The position numbers and the translations under genes are program-made. Positions 36,100 through 46,682 of a DNA stretch of 64,000 bases are shown piece by piece. The stretch is from NCBI GenBank assembly GCA_035578905.1, contig JAQJVL010000534.1, positions 186,001 to 250,000 of the forward strand, given 5' to 3'. The stretch is from Stictocephala bisonia. Its lineage: Eukaryota > Arthropoda > Insecta > Hemiptera > Membracidae. Within the stretch, counting starts at the first letter, position 1; every line of letters starts with the position of its first letter. The notes beneath the pieces were generated by a model. It made no database searches and was not told the DNA's origin. It was given only the letters and a program-made list of their open reading frames with translations.

Positions 36100-38480
36100 G
36101 CAACTACCAATGTTTTGCCGAGGTTCATTGGTATGTGGTCTCTTATGGCTGAATCAATATATGGTTAAAGACCCATACATTCCTCGTCTCAGTTATTTTA
36201 ATATCGTGACCATCGAGTTTGACTTGCAGTTCCAGTGAGATATTACTAAATAAAAACATCATATTTCGAACATTGTGTTACTTCTGATCTGGCAACAGTT
36301 TTCATTTAATTTAATGTATTAAATATCAAAAAGTTATAATTACCATGCAAAAAATACGGAAACACTTTCACAACAATTTTATTTTTCCATAGATAATTTG
36401 ATAGTTTATTTTTTTATATTAATTGTGTTCAATAAACTTTATTTTTTATCTGAATAATTTACTTGAAACCGTTAAATAGTGGAGAAATAATAATGTTCAA
36501 ATTACCGTTACTCTGGAAAGGATACATCTGTCGAAGTTCAGTTTACGGCAATTATTTTCTCTTGAATAGAACTTTCATTTGATAGTAAACTCGACCTAGG
36601 CTTACACTGAAGATTTTCGTTTAACTCCTTGTGGGCCGTCCCCCTAAAAATATGAAATGTCGCTAATGGTGTCAAAAAGTGTGTTCTTTGTTACCATGAT
36701 GATGTACAAGATTTCACTTTTATAAGTGAAGTCATACAAAAGTTGTGAAAGCGTGTTCATATTTTTTTCCCACCCTGTATAGTGATCATATCTTTACAAA
36801 AATTATATATGTAAAAGCTATGCATTTATCCGTATAAACGAACTAAAATAGTTATGATCATTCAAATTTATAAAGTTGAAGCTAAACTTATTACAATTAC
36901 AATAGAGTGCTTTAATTAATTTAGTTGAGTATTAAATAGGATTATGATAGATAAGTCTTTGGTTGGAAGTATAGATTATAAATAAAAAACAGTTAACGTA
37001 TTAATTAAACACTGTACAGATTTAATATATAAAAACTGCTATTAAATAAATTGTATTAAAAAGTTGTGATGGCAATACGTTTATCGAAATACATTTACAA
37101 ACAAATTCATAGCAGTTTAGGGGAAACATTAAAAACAACACAAGTTACTTGTTCTACGAGGGTTTTATACCTATGCATAAAATGCACAGTAAGTGAGACG
37201 TCTTTCAATATGATGAAACCACCGATCTCAGGGGGTTGTGAACAAAATGACAGGAATGGAATTGGATTCATTCCTTTAGCCTCATGCCCGAGGAAAATCA
37301 TTGAAATTTCTGAGAAACACATTCAACCATATTTCTCGATTTATGCTTCAAATCACTTTGGGGCAAAGTGATTGTTTTTTATCAAAAAGACTGTTTCTCA
37401 TATTTCATTTGATATGTTTATCAGTTTAAATGTTTAAGAACACAGCCAGTTTAACATCCATTGTATTTCAAATGCAATATCAACTTTTTTATTTAATGTC
37501 GAATAAGTTCAAGTATTTATAACATTAAGAAATACAAGTATCGTGTTTTGAGATAAACATAGAAATGTTACAGTATAACATACATTGTATGTGCATATAT
37601 ACCAGGAAGTTCTTTAAAATAACTTTTGTTTATGTTCAAAATGGTATGTAACCAATTATGTTTGAAGTAAAAGTGATCACCATCTATTGGTGTAGGAGAC
37701 AATGTAGTTATACAAATGGAGGCTTTTTATCAAAAAATAACTATTTCTTATTGAAATTTAAGTCTTTTCAAACATTTTTACTACTTAAAAAAGAAAAACC
37801 TGTAATAGTGTAAATTCATCATAATTAAACAAAATACTTTTTGTATCCAACAAAAACTATAAAAAACAAGTTCAATAGATATGGTTTGATCTATATTGGT
37901 TAATCCATACAAAGTTCATGTAACTCATTCAAGGAACTAACTCCGTGGGGTGCTCCACTTAGTGTACGAACGTCTCTCACTAATTGACTTACTCTTGCAC
38001 GTACTTTAAAAATGTCTCACTAATCACTCAAAGAGTAACTCACATGATGGGGTTCTCCGCATATTTAAAAAATGTCTCTTACGACTTTCGAAACTGTACT
38101 TTGAAAAGTCTCACTCGTGTCTCAAAAAGTAACACACAGTGTTTAAAACCACACATAATGCTCGCTATAAGCAGCTTTAACAATTAATTTTAGTTCACGC
38201 ACGTACGGAATCGAGTAATGATCTATTTAAGATGATTGATAACCACTTTGTAAACTGATAGTTTGAACAAGAACTTAAAAAAATACAAATAAACTTAATT
38301 ATAAACATCTGCATAAGCAAAATTAAATGTGAACTACCTTACTTCAATTAAGTTACCTTAAATTAAAAGTAACTTTGCTCAGTTTTTGTGATACAAAGTA
38401 TTTAAGCCGTCTGCCTAACTACTTAGGAGACCACACAGGTGATATTTGATTTAATAAATCACCAAAAATATTGTTCAAAT
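36100..38480. other. AT-rich DNA with a possible MITE; no recognised gene
   Basis: A candidate MITE spans about 36637-36780. Its edges (CCCCTAAAAATATGAA and TTCATATTTTTTTCCCACCC) are inverted with mismatches, and an internal palindrome (TTCACTTTTATAAGTGAA) sits at about 36714-36731. An open frame of 101 codons at 37066-37371 is open on both strands but was not recognised. Degenerate TTTAAAAATGTCTC-type repetition occurs at 38005-38130. Confidence 0.35.
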
Positions 38481-38504
38481 TAAAATATCTTGAGAGACCC
38501 ATTT

Positions 38505-38962
38505 TTTTTATTTATTCGGGTGGAAGATGTGTTGAAAGTTGATTACTATACTTTATATATTCGGGTGAAAGATGTATTGAAGGTTGGTTACTCTAATTTA
38601 TATATTCGGGTGGAAGATGTGTTGAAGGTTGATTACTCTACTTTATATATTCGGGTGGAAGATGTATTGAAGGTTGGTTACTCTACTTTATATATTCGGG
38701 TGGAAGATGTGTTGAAGGTTGATTACTCTACTTTATATATTCGGGTGGAAGATGTATTGAAGGTTGGTTACTCTACTTTATATATTCGGGTGGAAGATGT
38801 GTTGAAGGTTGGTTACTCTACTTTATATAGTCGGGTGGAAGATGTGTTGAAGGTTGGTTACTCTACTTTATATATTCGGGTGGAAGATGTGTTGAAGGTT
38901 GGTTACTCTACTTTATATATTCGGGTGGAAGATGTGTTGAAGGTTGGTTACTCTACTTTATT
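38505..38962. repeat. 45-bp minisatellite, about ten copies
   Basis: The unit is TATATTCGGGTGGAAGATGT followed by GTTGAAGGTTGATTACTCTA and CTTTA. Early copies alternate GTTGATTAC and GTTGGTTAC, indicating a 90-base higher-order unit, whereas later copies are uniform. Because 45 is divisible by three and no stop falls in one frame, a 174-codon open frame results (15-residue repeat IRVEDVLKVGYSTLY). No start context or splice evidence supports a protein. Confidence 0.95.
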
Positions 38963-39009
38963 CTTTGCTCTGTGTGTAAACCTCATTAAAACAAAACATA
39001 AACTAAAGG

Positions 39010-40440
39010 CATAGTATAACGTATAAGAACAGTCTATCTTTCTAAATAAATTTCATATTCATTATTTGCAGACGTTTCTATGATTAGAATTTAAGGTTAA
39101 GTTATCATTAACTTACCAGTTATTTATAAACATAATTAAATGTATAAAAGAAAATTTATCATATATGATACAGGGTGATAAACATTATAATTTGTGACAT
39201 ATACATCGTTAAATACTTCTCAGGGCAACATTTATCTCAGCAAATGTTTATTCAATCATATACATTTAAGAAAACGTTGCTTAGTTAAAAATAAGTAAAA
39301 TTTAATACGGAGGCAAGTCATCTTAATACGATCGAAAGAATGTCAGTATTTAAAGATTGAAACGAGAGCTGTCTAACAAAAGTTGAGCTGTGCAGATACA
39401 GCAATTCCATCAATCGTTCCCTCAAAGGACAGAACAATTAAACTTGATGACAACAGAATCGACTATAATCAGGGTTTTGGACCACACCAGTCACATATTG
39501 CAAGAACACTTTATCTATAAATAAATATTAAAGAAGTTTCGAAATTCTACTGAAATGAAAATATTAAAAATGTATATATTGCTTTTGAGTTTGAGGGCAT
39601 AAATATTAATAATAATTTTATGAAAATTAATGCTTCGTACTGTTATAAATAAAGAACTTTTAAATATTATTTCAAAATAGAACAGTTATTGTCTTTTAAT
39701 AATAATTTTAATATTTTACTCTCTTTGTTATTATTTGTTGCTTTGTTATGTTTTTTATAGTGATTGTGCTGTAGATATTCATTGAACCAGATTAAGTTAA
39801 TTTTGCACAGTTTATTCCTTGTCATAATTTATTGTTACTTTTCGCTTTATATTTAATTCACTTTGTTATATTATTGTTGTTGTTTTACTTTGTTATATGA
39901 TTGTTATTTAAGGTTTGGTTATTATTGTTCTTGGTCATTTCAGTTACTGTTATTACTGTTTTACATTTATTATAAGTTGTATTTTGTATTGTTTGGACGA
40001 TTTTTAAATTTTTGTTATATAATTCTTGTACGTTACTTTTTTTCTGTTGAATTATGGACTCTTAATGCATGTTAGTTTTGGGTTCTCTCCATGGTTATTA
40101 GTGCTGAATTTAATTTTTTAGTTTAATTTATTAACGCACATTGTAATTGGGTATGCTAACCTGTGATGTTGCAATATTATTATTGAAATAAATAAAATAA
40201 ATAACGAGCTAATTAGATTTTAAAAGTATTTTTTTAAGTAGCTGATACTTATTTAATAATAAATAGAGTGTACGAAGTAAAATATACTTTACATGTAGTG
40301 TGATCTGCACATATTTCATTACCTTCGAAATTGTTATTTACAATCAGGAAAATCAAGGACCTTTATAAAACACAAGGTGAATCTAGTAGTTAAAGAAAGT
40401 GTTATATTTTTAGCTACTGATAATATAATATTGTGTTTTT
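39010..40440. other. AT-rich DNA without recognisable genes
   Basis: No gene was recognised. A T-rich stretch at 39720-40080 gives a 70-codon frame of low complexity that was not accepted as coding. Confidence 0.45.
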
Positions 40441-40454
40441 ATCTCAAAATATCG

Positions 40455-40665
40455 ATCTCTAAACCTGGATATAACCCATAAATGGTATTTCTCGACTTTT
40501 ATAGTTATTATCTAATGAGTCTAGATATTATCTATTAATCTCTAGTTTTTTATTTTTTTTAGTTTTCTATATTATTAATATTAATCTAGAGATTATCTAT
40601 TAATCTCTAAACCTGGATACAACCCATAAATGGTATTTCTCGACTTTTATAGTTATTATCTATAT
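40455..40665 (+). repeat. Direct duplication of about 58 bp, spaced 150 bp
   Basis: CTCTAAACCTGGATA(T/C)AACCC through CTCGACTTTTATAGTTATTATCTA occurs at about 40456-40513 and again at 40605-40662 with a single difference. The spacer holds related ATTATCTATTAATCTCTA segments. Confidence 0.85.
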
Positions 40666-40924
40666 ATTATAATCGACTCTTATTATCTAATGAGAGGACG
40701 CACGAAAAGCTTAACTCATGTTTATGTTATCTCAAACTTGTTTACAATTGCCTCTTCATAACGCCAATAACACTTTCAGATTCAGTTGAATAATACAGTA
40801 AACTGTCAAATAGTAAACATATGTTTAAAAAAGTGTTTTTATCTGTGGAAGGTGCTCTTATCAAAGAGGTAGTTGATGATCATTTTAACTGGCTATCGCA
40901 AACCGAGTGTGGATAGGATTTCTT

Positions 40925-41090
40925 CCTATCCAACAGAATATGGTATAGGACTCCTATATGTAACAGAATATGGTATAGACTCCTATATGTAACAGAATAC
41001 GTTATAGGACTCCTATATGTAACAGAATATGGTATAAGACTACTATATGTAACAGAATATGGTATAGGACTCCTATATGCAACATAGTAT
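40925..41090. repeat. 30-bp minisatellite, five to six copies
   Basis: AACAGAATATGGTATAGGAC plus TCCTATATGT recurs at 40932, 40962, 40991, 41021 and 41051, with a decayed sixth copy at 41081. Confidence 0.95.
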
Positions 41091-41099
41091 AAATGATAG

Positions 41100-41830
41100 T
41101 TCGAAAAATTATCTTTTTTATCGTAGTGAAATTAAGATGTATGGATTGACGTCTTTCCTTTCATACATAGAGTGCATGTTACTTAAGCAACGATCCAGCC
41201 GGATAAAACAACGACTATGAAAATATAGTATTACACCTTAATACTTTAAAGACACTCAATAAATAATGGTTAGCTTTAATAATTCACTGACCTTAATATG
41301 AAATACGGCAGTGAAATGAACGGCAGCTTCAAAATGAGACCTCTATAATTTATTAGGGCCAATTAAGGGGAACCTTGGTATTGTCCGATGACAAAGGTCC
41401 TTCCCATTTACTTTGTAAGAAGGAGACAAAACCTACCCTACCTACCTTAGTGTGTTATTTGGCAACCTTTTAAACATATCTCTTGATTGTAAGGAGTTTT
41501 CTATTAAGTACTTAGTAAAATAAAATAAATATCGTCTTTTTTCACAACATTCAGTGTGTATAAATAGTAATGCATGCATTTGGTGAAAAATAAATTGTTG
41601 GAAATTTTATGTGATTTAAAAAAACGACCTTGCACTATATATCGTTACTTCATATAAACCATATGTTTTAATAGTTGAATATGTATACATCATTAAGACA
41701 ACAATTATTTCAAGGTATGGGTGGATAGGCGATAAGTGTTAAAGGTGTTGAGGGTAGTTTGTGTTTCTTAATAGGGATGACTGATCCTTGTAAAAGGTTA
41801 TTTATAAATTGACTAATTGCTAGGGAACCT
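41100..41830. other. AT-rich DNA, no recognised gene
   Basis: Nothing recognisable was found. Confidence 0.45.
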
Positions 41831-41837
41831 ATTGGTA

Positions 41838-42004
41838 TATTTTAATTTTTTTTTAAACTCCACTCGCCAGTTCACATTGGCCTGCAAGACCTGTGTGTGA
41901 ACTTTATTTAACGAGTGAAATACCGAACGTTGGCTCAGTGGGGATCCGAACCTTGGAAATTCCCCTCCGCAGTCCGAAGCCTTAGCCACTGAGCCACCAC
42001 GCCG
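41838..42004 (-). mobile_element. tRNA-derived SINE with poly-A tail
   Basis: Read on the minus strand, it begins GGCGTGGTGGCTCAGTGGCT. Box A TGGCTCAGTGG lies at 41996-41986 and box B GGTTCGGATCC at 41952-41942, both close to the RNA polymerase III consensus. A ~90-base non-tRNA body follows and ends in an A-rich tail (41838-41855 on the plus strand reads as a T-run). Cloverleaf pairing is not maintained, so it is a SINE rather than a tRNA gene. It belongs to a different family from the SINE at 5.5 kb. Confidence 0.8.
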
Positions 42005-42191
42005 GCAAGAAGGGTGTACCAAGAAGGGTTTCTGGGGTTCTCTCACAGTGTATTCAGGGAAATGGTCATAACTACAAATTAAGGACATGTTTCGGTTATA
42101 TCACATGGTGATTCTTAGGGACTGCACAGGCCTACGTACTGAACAGACTTTCTGAGGATACATAATAAGATTATGTCCTATAGAGCTTGGA

Positions 42192-42783
42192 ACGTTGACG
42201 ACAACATTGTCACGGCCATGTACTGAGTGTTATCGCACGTTAACGACAACATTGTCACGGCCATGTACTGAGTGTTATTACACGTTAACGACAACATTGT
42301 CACGGCCATGTACTAAGTGTTATCCTATGTTAACGACAACATTGTCATGGCCATGTACTGAGTGTTATCACACGTTAACGACAACATTGTCACGGCCATG
42401 TACTGAGTGTTTTTACACGTTAACGACAACATTGTCACGTCCATGTACTAAGTGTTATCAAACGTCAACGACAACATTGTTACGGCCATGTACTGAGTGT
42501 TATCACACGTTAACGACAACATTGTCACGGCCATGTACTGAGTGTTATCACACGTTAACGACAACAATGTTACGGCCATGTACTGAGTGTTATCACACGT
42601 TAACGACAACATTGTCACGGCCATGTACTGAGTGTTATCACACGTTAACGACAACATTGTCACGGTCATGTACTGAGTGATATCACACGTTAACGACAAC
42701 AATGTTACGGCCATGTACTGAGTGTTATCACACGTTAACGACAACATTGTCACGGCCATGTACTGAGGGATATCACACGTTAG
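42192..42783. repeat. 45-bp minisatellite, about thirteen copies
   Basis: The unit is CGTTAACGACAACATTGTCA followed by CGGCCATGTACTGAGTGTTA and TCACA. It contains the palindromes CGTTAACG and the near-palindrome GACAACATTGTC. Variants (AATGTTACGG for ATTGTCACGG) recur in several units, suggesting gene conversion. It is open in a plus-strand frame (161 codons) and a minus-strand frame (103 codons) purely because of the repeat period. Confidence 0.95.
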
Positions 42784-43340
42784 TAGTAGGGTTTTGCCGT
42801 TCCTGGCCCAGTATTATCTAGGGTGGATAATCCACCGTAAATTTTAGATTGATAATTTCATAATTTGGTTAGATTGATAATTTCACAGTTTGCTTGGATT
42901 GATAATTTTTCATGGTTGAAAATGTTGTGTTTGCCGTTCCTGGCGCAGTGCTAGGCGTGAATTTTGATGGGGAAAAAATATGAGTGTTGAATGTTCTAGT
43001 TTTACGCGTGGGGTTGAGTTTTGGTGCGCGGTGAATCCGGCCAGAACGCCGGTCGAGATTTCTACAGTGGCATCGTTTCGCGGAGCGCTGTGTAGGCAGT
43101 CCGGGCGGCGCGGTGTTTGTGGAACATTATAAGTGATTCGATCGCGGTACCCATTGCCCCGCTGGGTTGTTTGTCACGATAACATTCGCGCGGTTGTTTG
43201 CGTGAGATTTCGGTGGTGGATGCGGCTGCTCCGTCACTTGGCTGTCATCTTCCCTCGTCCTCTCATCCGTCGTCTCCCCTCGTCCTCTCATCTCATCCGT
43301 CGTCTTCCCTCATCACCTTAATACAATAATTTCACATCTT
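42784..43340. promoter_or_regulatory. CpG-rich island next to the assembly gap
   Basis: From about 42980 to 43230 the sequence switches to high GC with dense CpG (ACGCGTGG, GTGCGCGG, GTTTCGCGGAGCGC, GGGCGGCGCGG, GATCGCGG, TTCGCGCGG). A pyrimidine-rich CTCATCCGTCGTC repeat follows at 43250-43310. Such a patch could be a host promoter or the 5' end of a retrotransposon. The motif TTGCCGTTCCTGG occurs twice just upstream (42793 and 42931), and TTTGCCGTTCCTAG occurs in the DD82E element at 15656. No exon was recognised. Confidence 0.35.
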
Positions 43341-43366
43341 CCACAATACTCCAAAAAGTCTTCCCT

Positions 43367-43497
43367 TAACGTTCGCGTAACGTTCAAGTATCGTTCAAGT
43401 ATCGTTCAAGTAACGTTCAAGTATCGTTCAAGTAACGTTCAAGTATCGTTCAAGTATCGTTCAAGTATCGTTCAAGTATCGTTTAAGTATCGTTTAG
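43367..43497. repeat. 11-bp tandem repeat, about eleven copies
   Basis: CGTTCAAGTAT and CGTTCAAGTAA units follow each other, shading into CGTTTAAGTAT and CGTTTAGGTTT at the right edge. Confidence 0.95.
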
Positions 43498-43571
43498 GTT
43501 TCGTTTATCTTCCCTCGTCGTCTTCGTCGTTTCTTCACTCTTCCACTCCAAAATACGACAAATGTTCAGGT

Positions 43572-44071
43572 NNNNNNNNNNNNNNNNNNNNNNNNNNNNN
43601 NNNNNNNNNNNNNNNNNNNNNNNNNNNNNNNNNNNNNNNNNNNNNNNNNNNNNNNNNNNNNNNNNNNNNNNNNNNNNNNNNNNNNNNNNNNNNNNNNNNN
43701 NNNNNNNNNNNNNNNNNNNNNNNNNNNNNNNNNNNNNNNNNNNNNNNNNNNNNNNNNNNNNNNNNNNNNNNNNNNNNNNNNNNNNNNNNNNNNNNNNNNN
43801 NNNNNNNNNNNNNNNNNNNNNNNNNNNNNNNNNNNNNNNNNNNNNNNNNNNNNNNNNNNNNNNNNNNNNNNNNNNNNNNNNNNNNNNNNNNNNNNNNNNN
43901 NNNNNNNNNNNNNNNNNNNNNNNNNNNNNNNNNNNNNNNNNNNNNNNNNNNNNNNNNNNNNNNNNNNNNNNNNNNNNNNNNNNNNNNNNNNNNNNNNNNN
44001 NNNNNNNNNNNNNNNNNNNNNNNNNNNNNNNNNNNNNNNNNNNNNNNNNNNNNNNNNNNNNNNNNNNNNNN
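43572..44071. other. Assembly gap (500 N)
   Basis: Exactly 500 undetermined bases, a conventional placeholder length, so the true distance is unknown. It lies between the 11-bp array and the RTE-like LINE. Confidence 0.99.
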
Positions 44072-45345
44072 AGGATAGGAAATGTTTGCGAACGAATAAA
44101 AATTGGCAAAGCAATGGCGGGAATACACCTCAACTCCTGCCAACAAGCAAACCGATTTTTTCGAATTTGATGAAAATAGCAACAGTGGACCAAGAAATTT
44201 TTCTCACCCAACCTTTGAAGAAGTCAAAGAACATATAACACAGTTTAAAAATGGCAAAAGTGTTTGTGAGGATAAAATACCAGTATAGCTGGTGAAAGTG
44301 AGAGAGGATATATTAGTTTTAAAAGTATAAAGACTAAAAAATACAAGAAAAATGAAGTGTGCTCTTAATCTGTCCTATTAATAAAAGAAAGATAAGATGG
44401 AACTGTGATAACTACAGATGCATAATTCTATTAAATATTTGCTAAATAATTTTTTCAAAGTGCATACTAAGTAAAAATAAAACCATTCACAGACAATGAA
44501 ATTGGCAAATACCATGGAGGTTTTCAACAAGGCAAGTCTACTACTGATAATATATTTGTTATTGAGCAATTATGTGAAAAAATGTATGAGTACAATTGGA
44601 GCCTGTTGTAAAAAAAAACTGAGTTGGAATACCTAAAAAAACTTGTGAGTTTGATAGAGATGTGTCTCAATGAAAAGAAGCCAAAATATAGCTGGGGAAT
44701 AAAATAACAGAAAGTTTTACAGTTAGGACTTGATTGAGACAGGGGAATGGACTATATCCAATCTTACTTAACTCAAGAAATCAAGAGTGATATTGACAAG
44801 CATGATTTTGAAGGTCTGGTAATAAATAAAAGAAGATTGTATTTTTTAGCATATGCACATTAATATGTTATAATCGGCAAAGTCAAAGAAGAATGAAGAG
44901 TGATAATGCAAGTAGGAGAAACAGTAGTAAAGAAAATTGCATTATTGGTCAACCCTTCAAAAACTGAGAATTTAATTATTGGTAGGAGAATAAATCATGA
45001 TAAAAACATTACAAATGGCAATTACTGCTACAAGCTACAGAGAGAGTTCAAAGGGTTAAATACCTAGGACATATTGACCGAAAACTCCTACAGTGAAACA
45101 GAAATAAAAGACAGGTTGCAAGCAGCAAATAGATGCCTCAATACACTTAACAAAATACTAAGCTCAAGAAACATTTCCCGTGAACTTAAATTAAGACTGT
45201 ACAAAACATTTATTTGTCCGTTCTTTTGTATGGTTGTCAAACATGGAGCACACATAACACAAACCTATGACGACTCCTGATATTTGAAAGAAGAGTGGCT
45301 ATGGAAGGTTTCTGGTCCTACTTTGGGCGTGTTAGTTAAATATTA
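44072..45345 (+). pseudogene. RTE-like LINE reverse transcriptase, degenerate
   Basis: Starting right after the gap, fragments of an RTE-clade RT can be followed through changing frames. They are: FEEVKEHITQFKNGKSVCED (linker and RT motif 0); a CDNYR.I.LLN segment near 44400; FTDNEIGKYHGGFQQGKSTTD (RT motif 2) at about 44490-44550; NPSKTENLIIG at about 44955; and a C-terminal region with ETEIKDRLQAANRCLNTLNK and LRLYKTFICPF at 45095-45235. The expected catalytic YADD reads as YAH followed by stops near 44850. Many stops and shifts make the copy inactive. Its 5' part, including any endonuclease, would lie in the gap. Confidence 0.75.
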
Positions 45346-45349
45346 CTCA

Positions 45350-46680
45350 TTTCTGGGTTTTGGGGTTTTTTTTGTTTTCGGAGAGCAAAGCTCTTAAACG
45401 TTGTCTCTTCCAAAATGTAAAATGTGTATATTCAGATTTAGGAAATGAATGTGTCTAGTTTGATACCCCACTTAGGCATTTTATTTTTAGGATTACCCTT
45501 TTTTTTGTATTAGGAGAAAATCTTTTTGTTTTTGTAGCATATACCCCATAATATTTACCCTTCTGAAAATCTGAAGGTACATTTTGATTCAGGAGAAAAA
45601 TAGAATTAATTTGATACCCCGCTTGAGTGCATAACAACATTATTAAAAATTTGATATTTTCAAAAATTGTGGTTTATTGGCTCCTAATACCCCAAATATT
45701 TCAGTTTTTAAGCTGAAATTGAAATAAAAGGTGCTCATTTGTTACACAAGCACACTTGTTGTTTAGAAACTTTTACTCAAGTGCTTTTGATCTAGGTCAC
45801 AAAAACTACTTTTATTGCTATTTTCCAATAATAAATACATTGGAGCAAAAAAGGTTTTATTTTGTTTAAAAAGTGAAAAAAGTATAACTTTTGTGAATTT
45901 TCCTGGAGGTTTCAGACCGAGGAGCTTCAATTCAAGCATACACCACATGGTGGGGGTAGGACGCCGGGAAGTGCCTCCACATTCTGTGTCAGTGAATGTC
46001 TACACTGGACTTTTTGTATATTAATAATTTTTTCACTTTTTTTTATAAAAAAAGACGTATCCGATAGATACCCTAATTATTTATTTCAGGACGCCACATA
46101 GTTAAAAATTACTTTATATTATAATATTTCATAAACCAACAAAAAGATTACAACTTGTAAATACATTCAAATATTTTAAGTGAAAATAAATTATTATTTA
46201 ACAAATATAAAAATAAGTATTTAATATTTAATGCAACCTTAAGAAGAATATAAATGAAACAAAGTTTAACATTAAGTTGGATGGATGCTCTATAGATAAG
46301 ATTGATAAACATCATAAATTTCTTCATTATTGATTGCATCTTAAATATTGATTGCAGTTTGAAATGCACTGAACATGTAATGTAAGTAGAGAATACAATA
46401 TCATACAAATTTTACACATTAAAAAAAACTCTTACCTTACATGTATCATTTGTAACAATACTATCAGTATATTACGTGTAAAAACATTATGATTTTATGA
46501 ATTTCATTTTCTTTAGGAATTTTTTCATATGGTAGAAGATTATTTTACTATCCTGTTAAAATTTTGGTTAAAATAAATTGTACACGATATGATTAAACTG
46601 GAATGGAATGAATTCACCTGAGGTAGTTTTATAAAAACTTGGATTGCTCACTGGTTTTGGCTTGTATGTACAATTTTACA
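45350..46680. other. AT-rich DNA without recognisable genes
   Basis: No gene was recognised. A weak duplication around the phrase TTTGATACCCC (45459 and 45619) is present. A GC-richer patch lies at 45900-46010. Confidence 0.4.
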
Positions 46681-46682
46681 TA

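Noticed and set aside
37066..37371. A 101-codon plus-strand gene
   Set aside because: Open on both strands, with no recognised domain, no splice sites at sensible positions and ordinary AT-rich flanks. It was left as unassigned DNA.
38490..39014. A 174-residue protein of 15-residue repeats
   Set aside because: The period of 45 bases keeps one frame open by construction. There is no start context, splice site or known family.
41942..42004. tRNA gene on the minus strand
   Set aside because: Boxes are good but cloverleaf pairing fails and a poly-A-tailed body follows, so it is a SINE.
42195..42759. Cysteine-containing repeat proteins on both strands (TTLSRPCTECYHT)
   Set aside because: A minisatellite open on both strands, as expected from its period, is not evidence of coding.
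43367..43497. CRISPR-like array of short direct repeats
   Set aside because: The 11-base units are directly adjacent without spacers, in a eukaryotic genome.
43483..44211. Four long open frames of 182-242 codons across the N gap
   Set aside because: Undetermined bases were read as non-stop codons. There is no sequence evidence.
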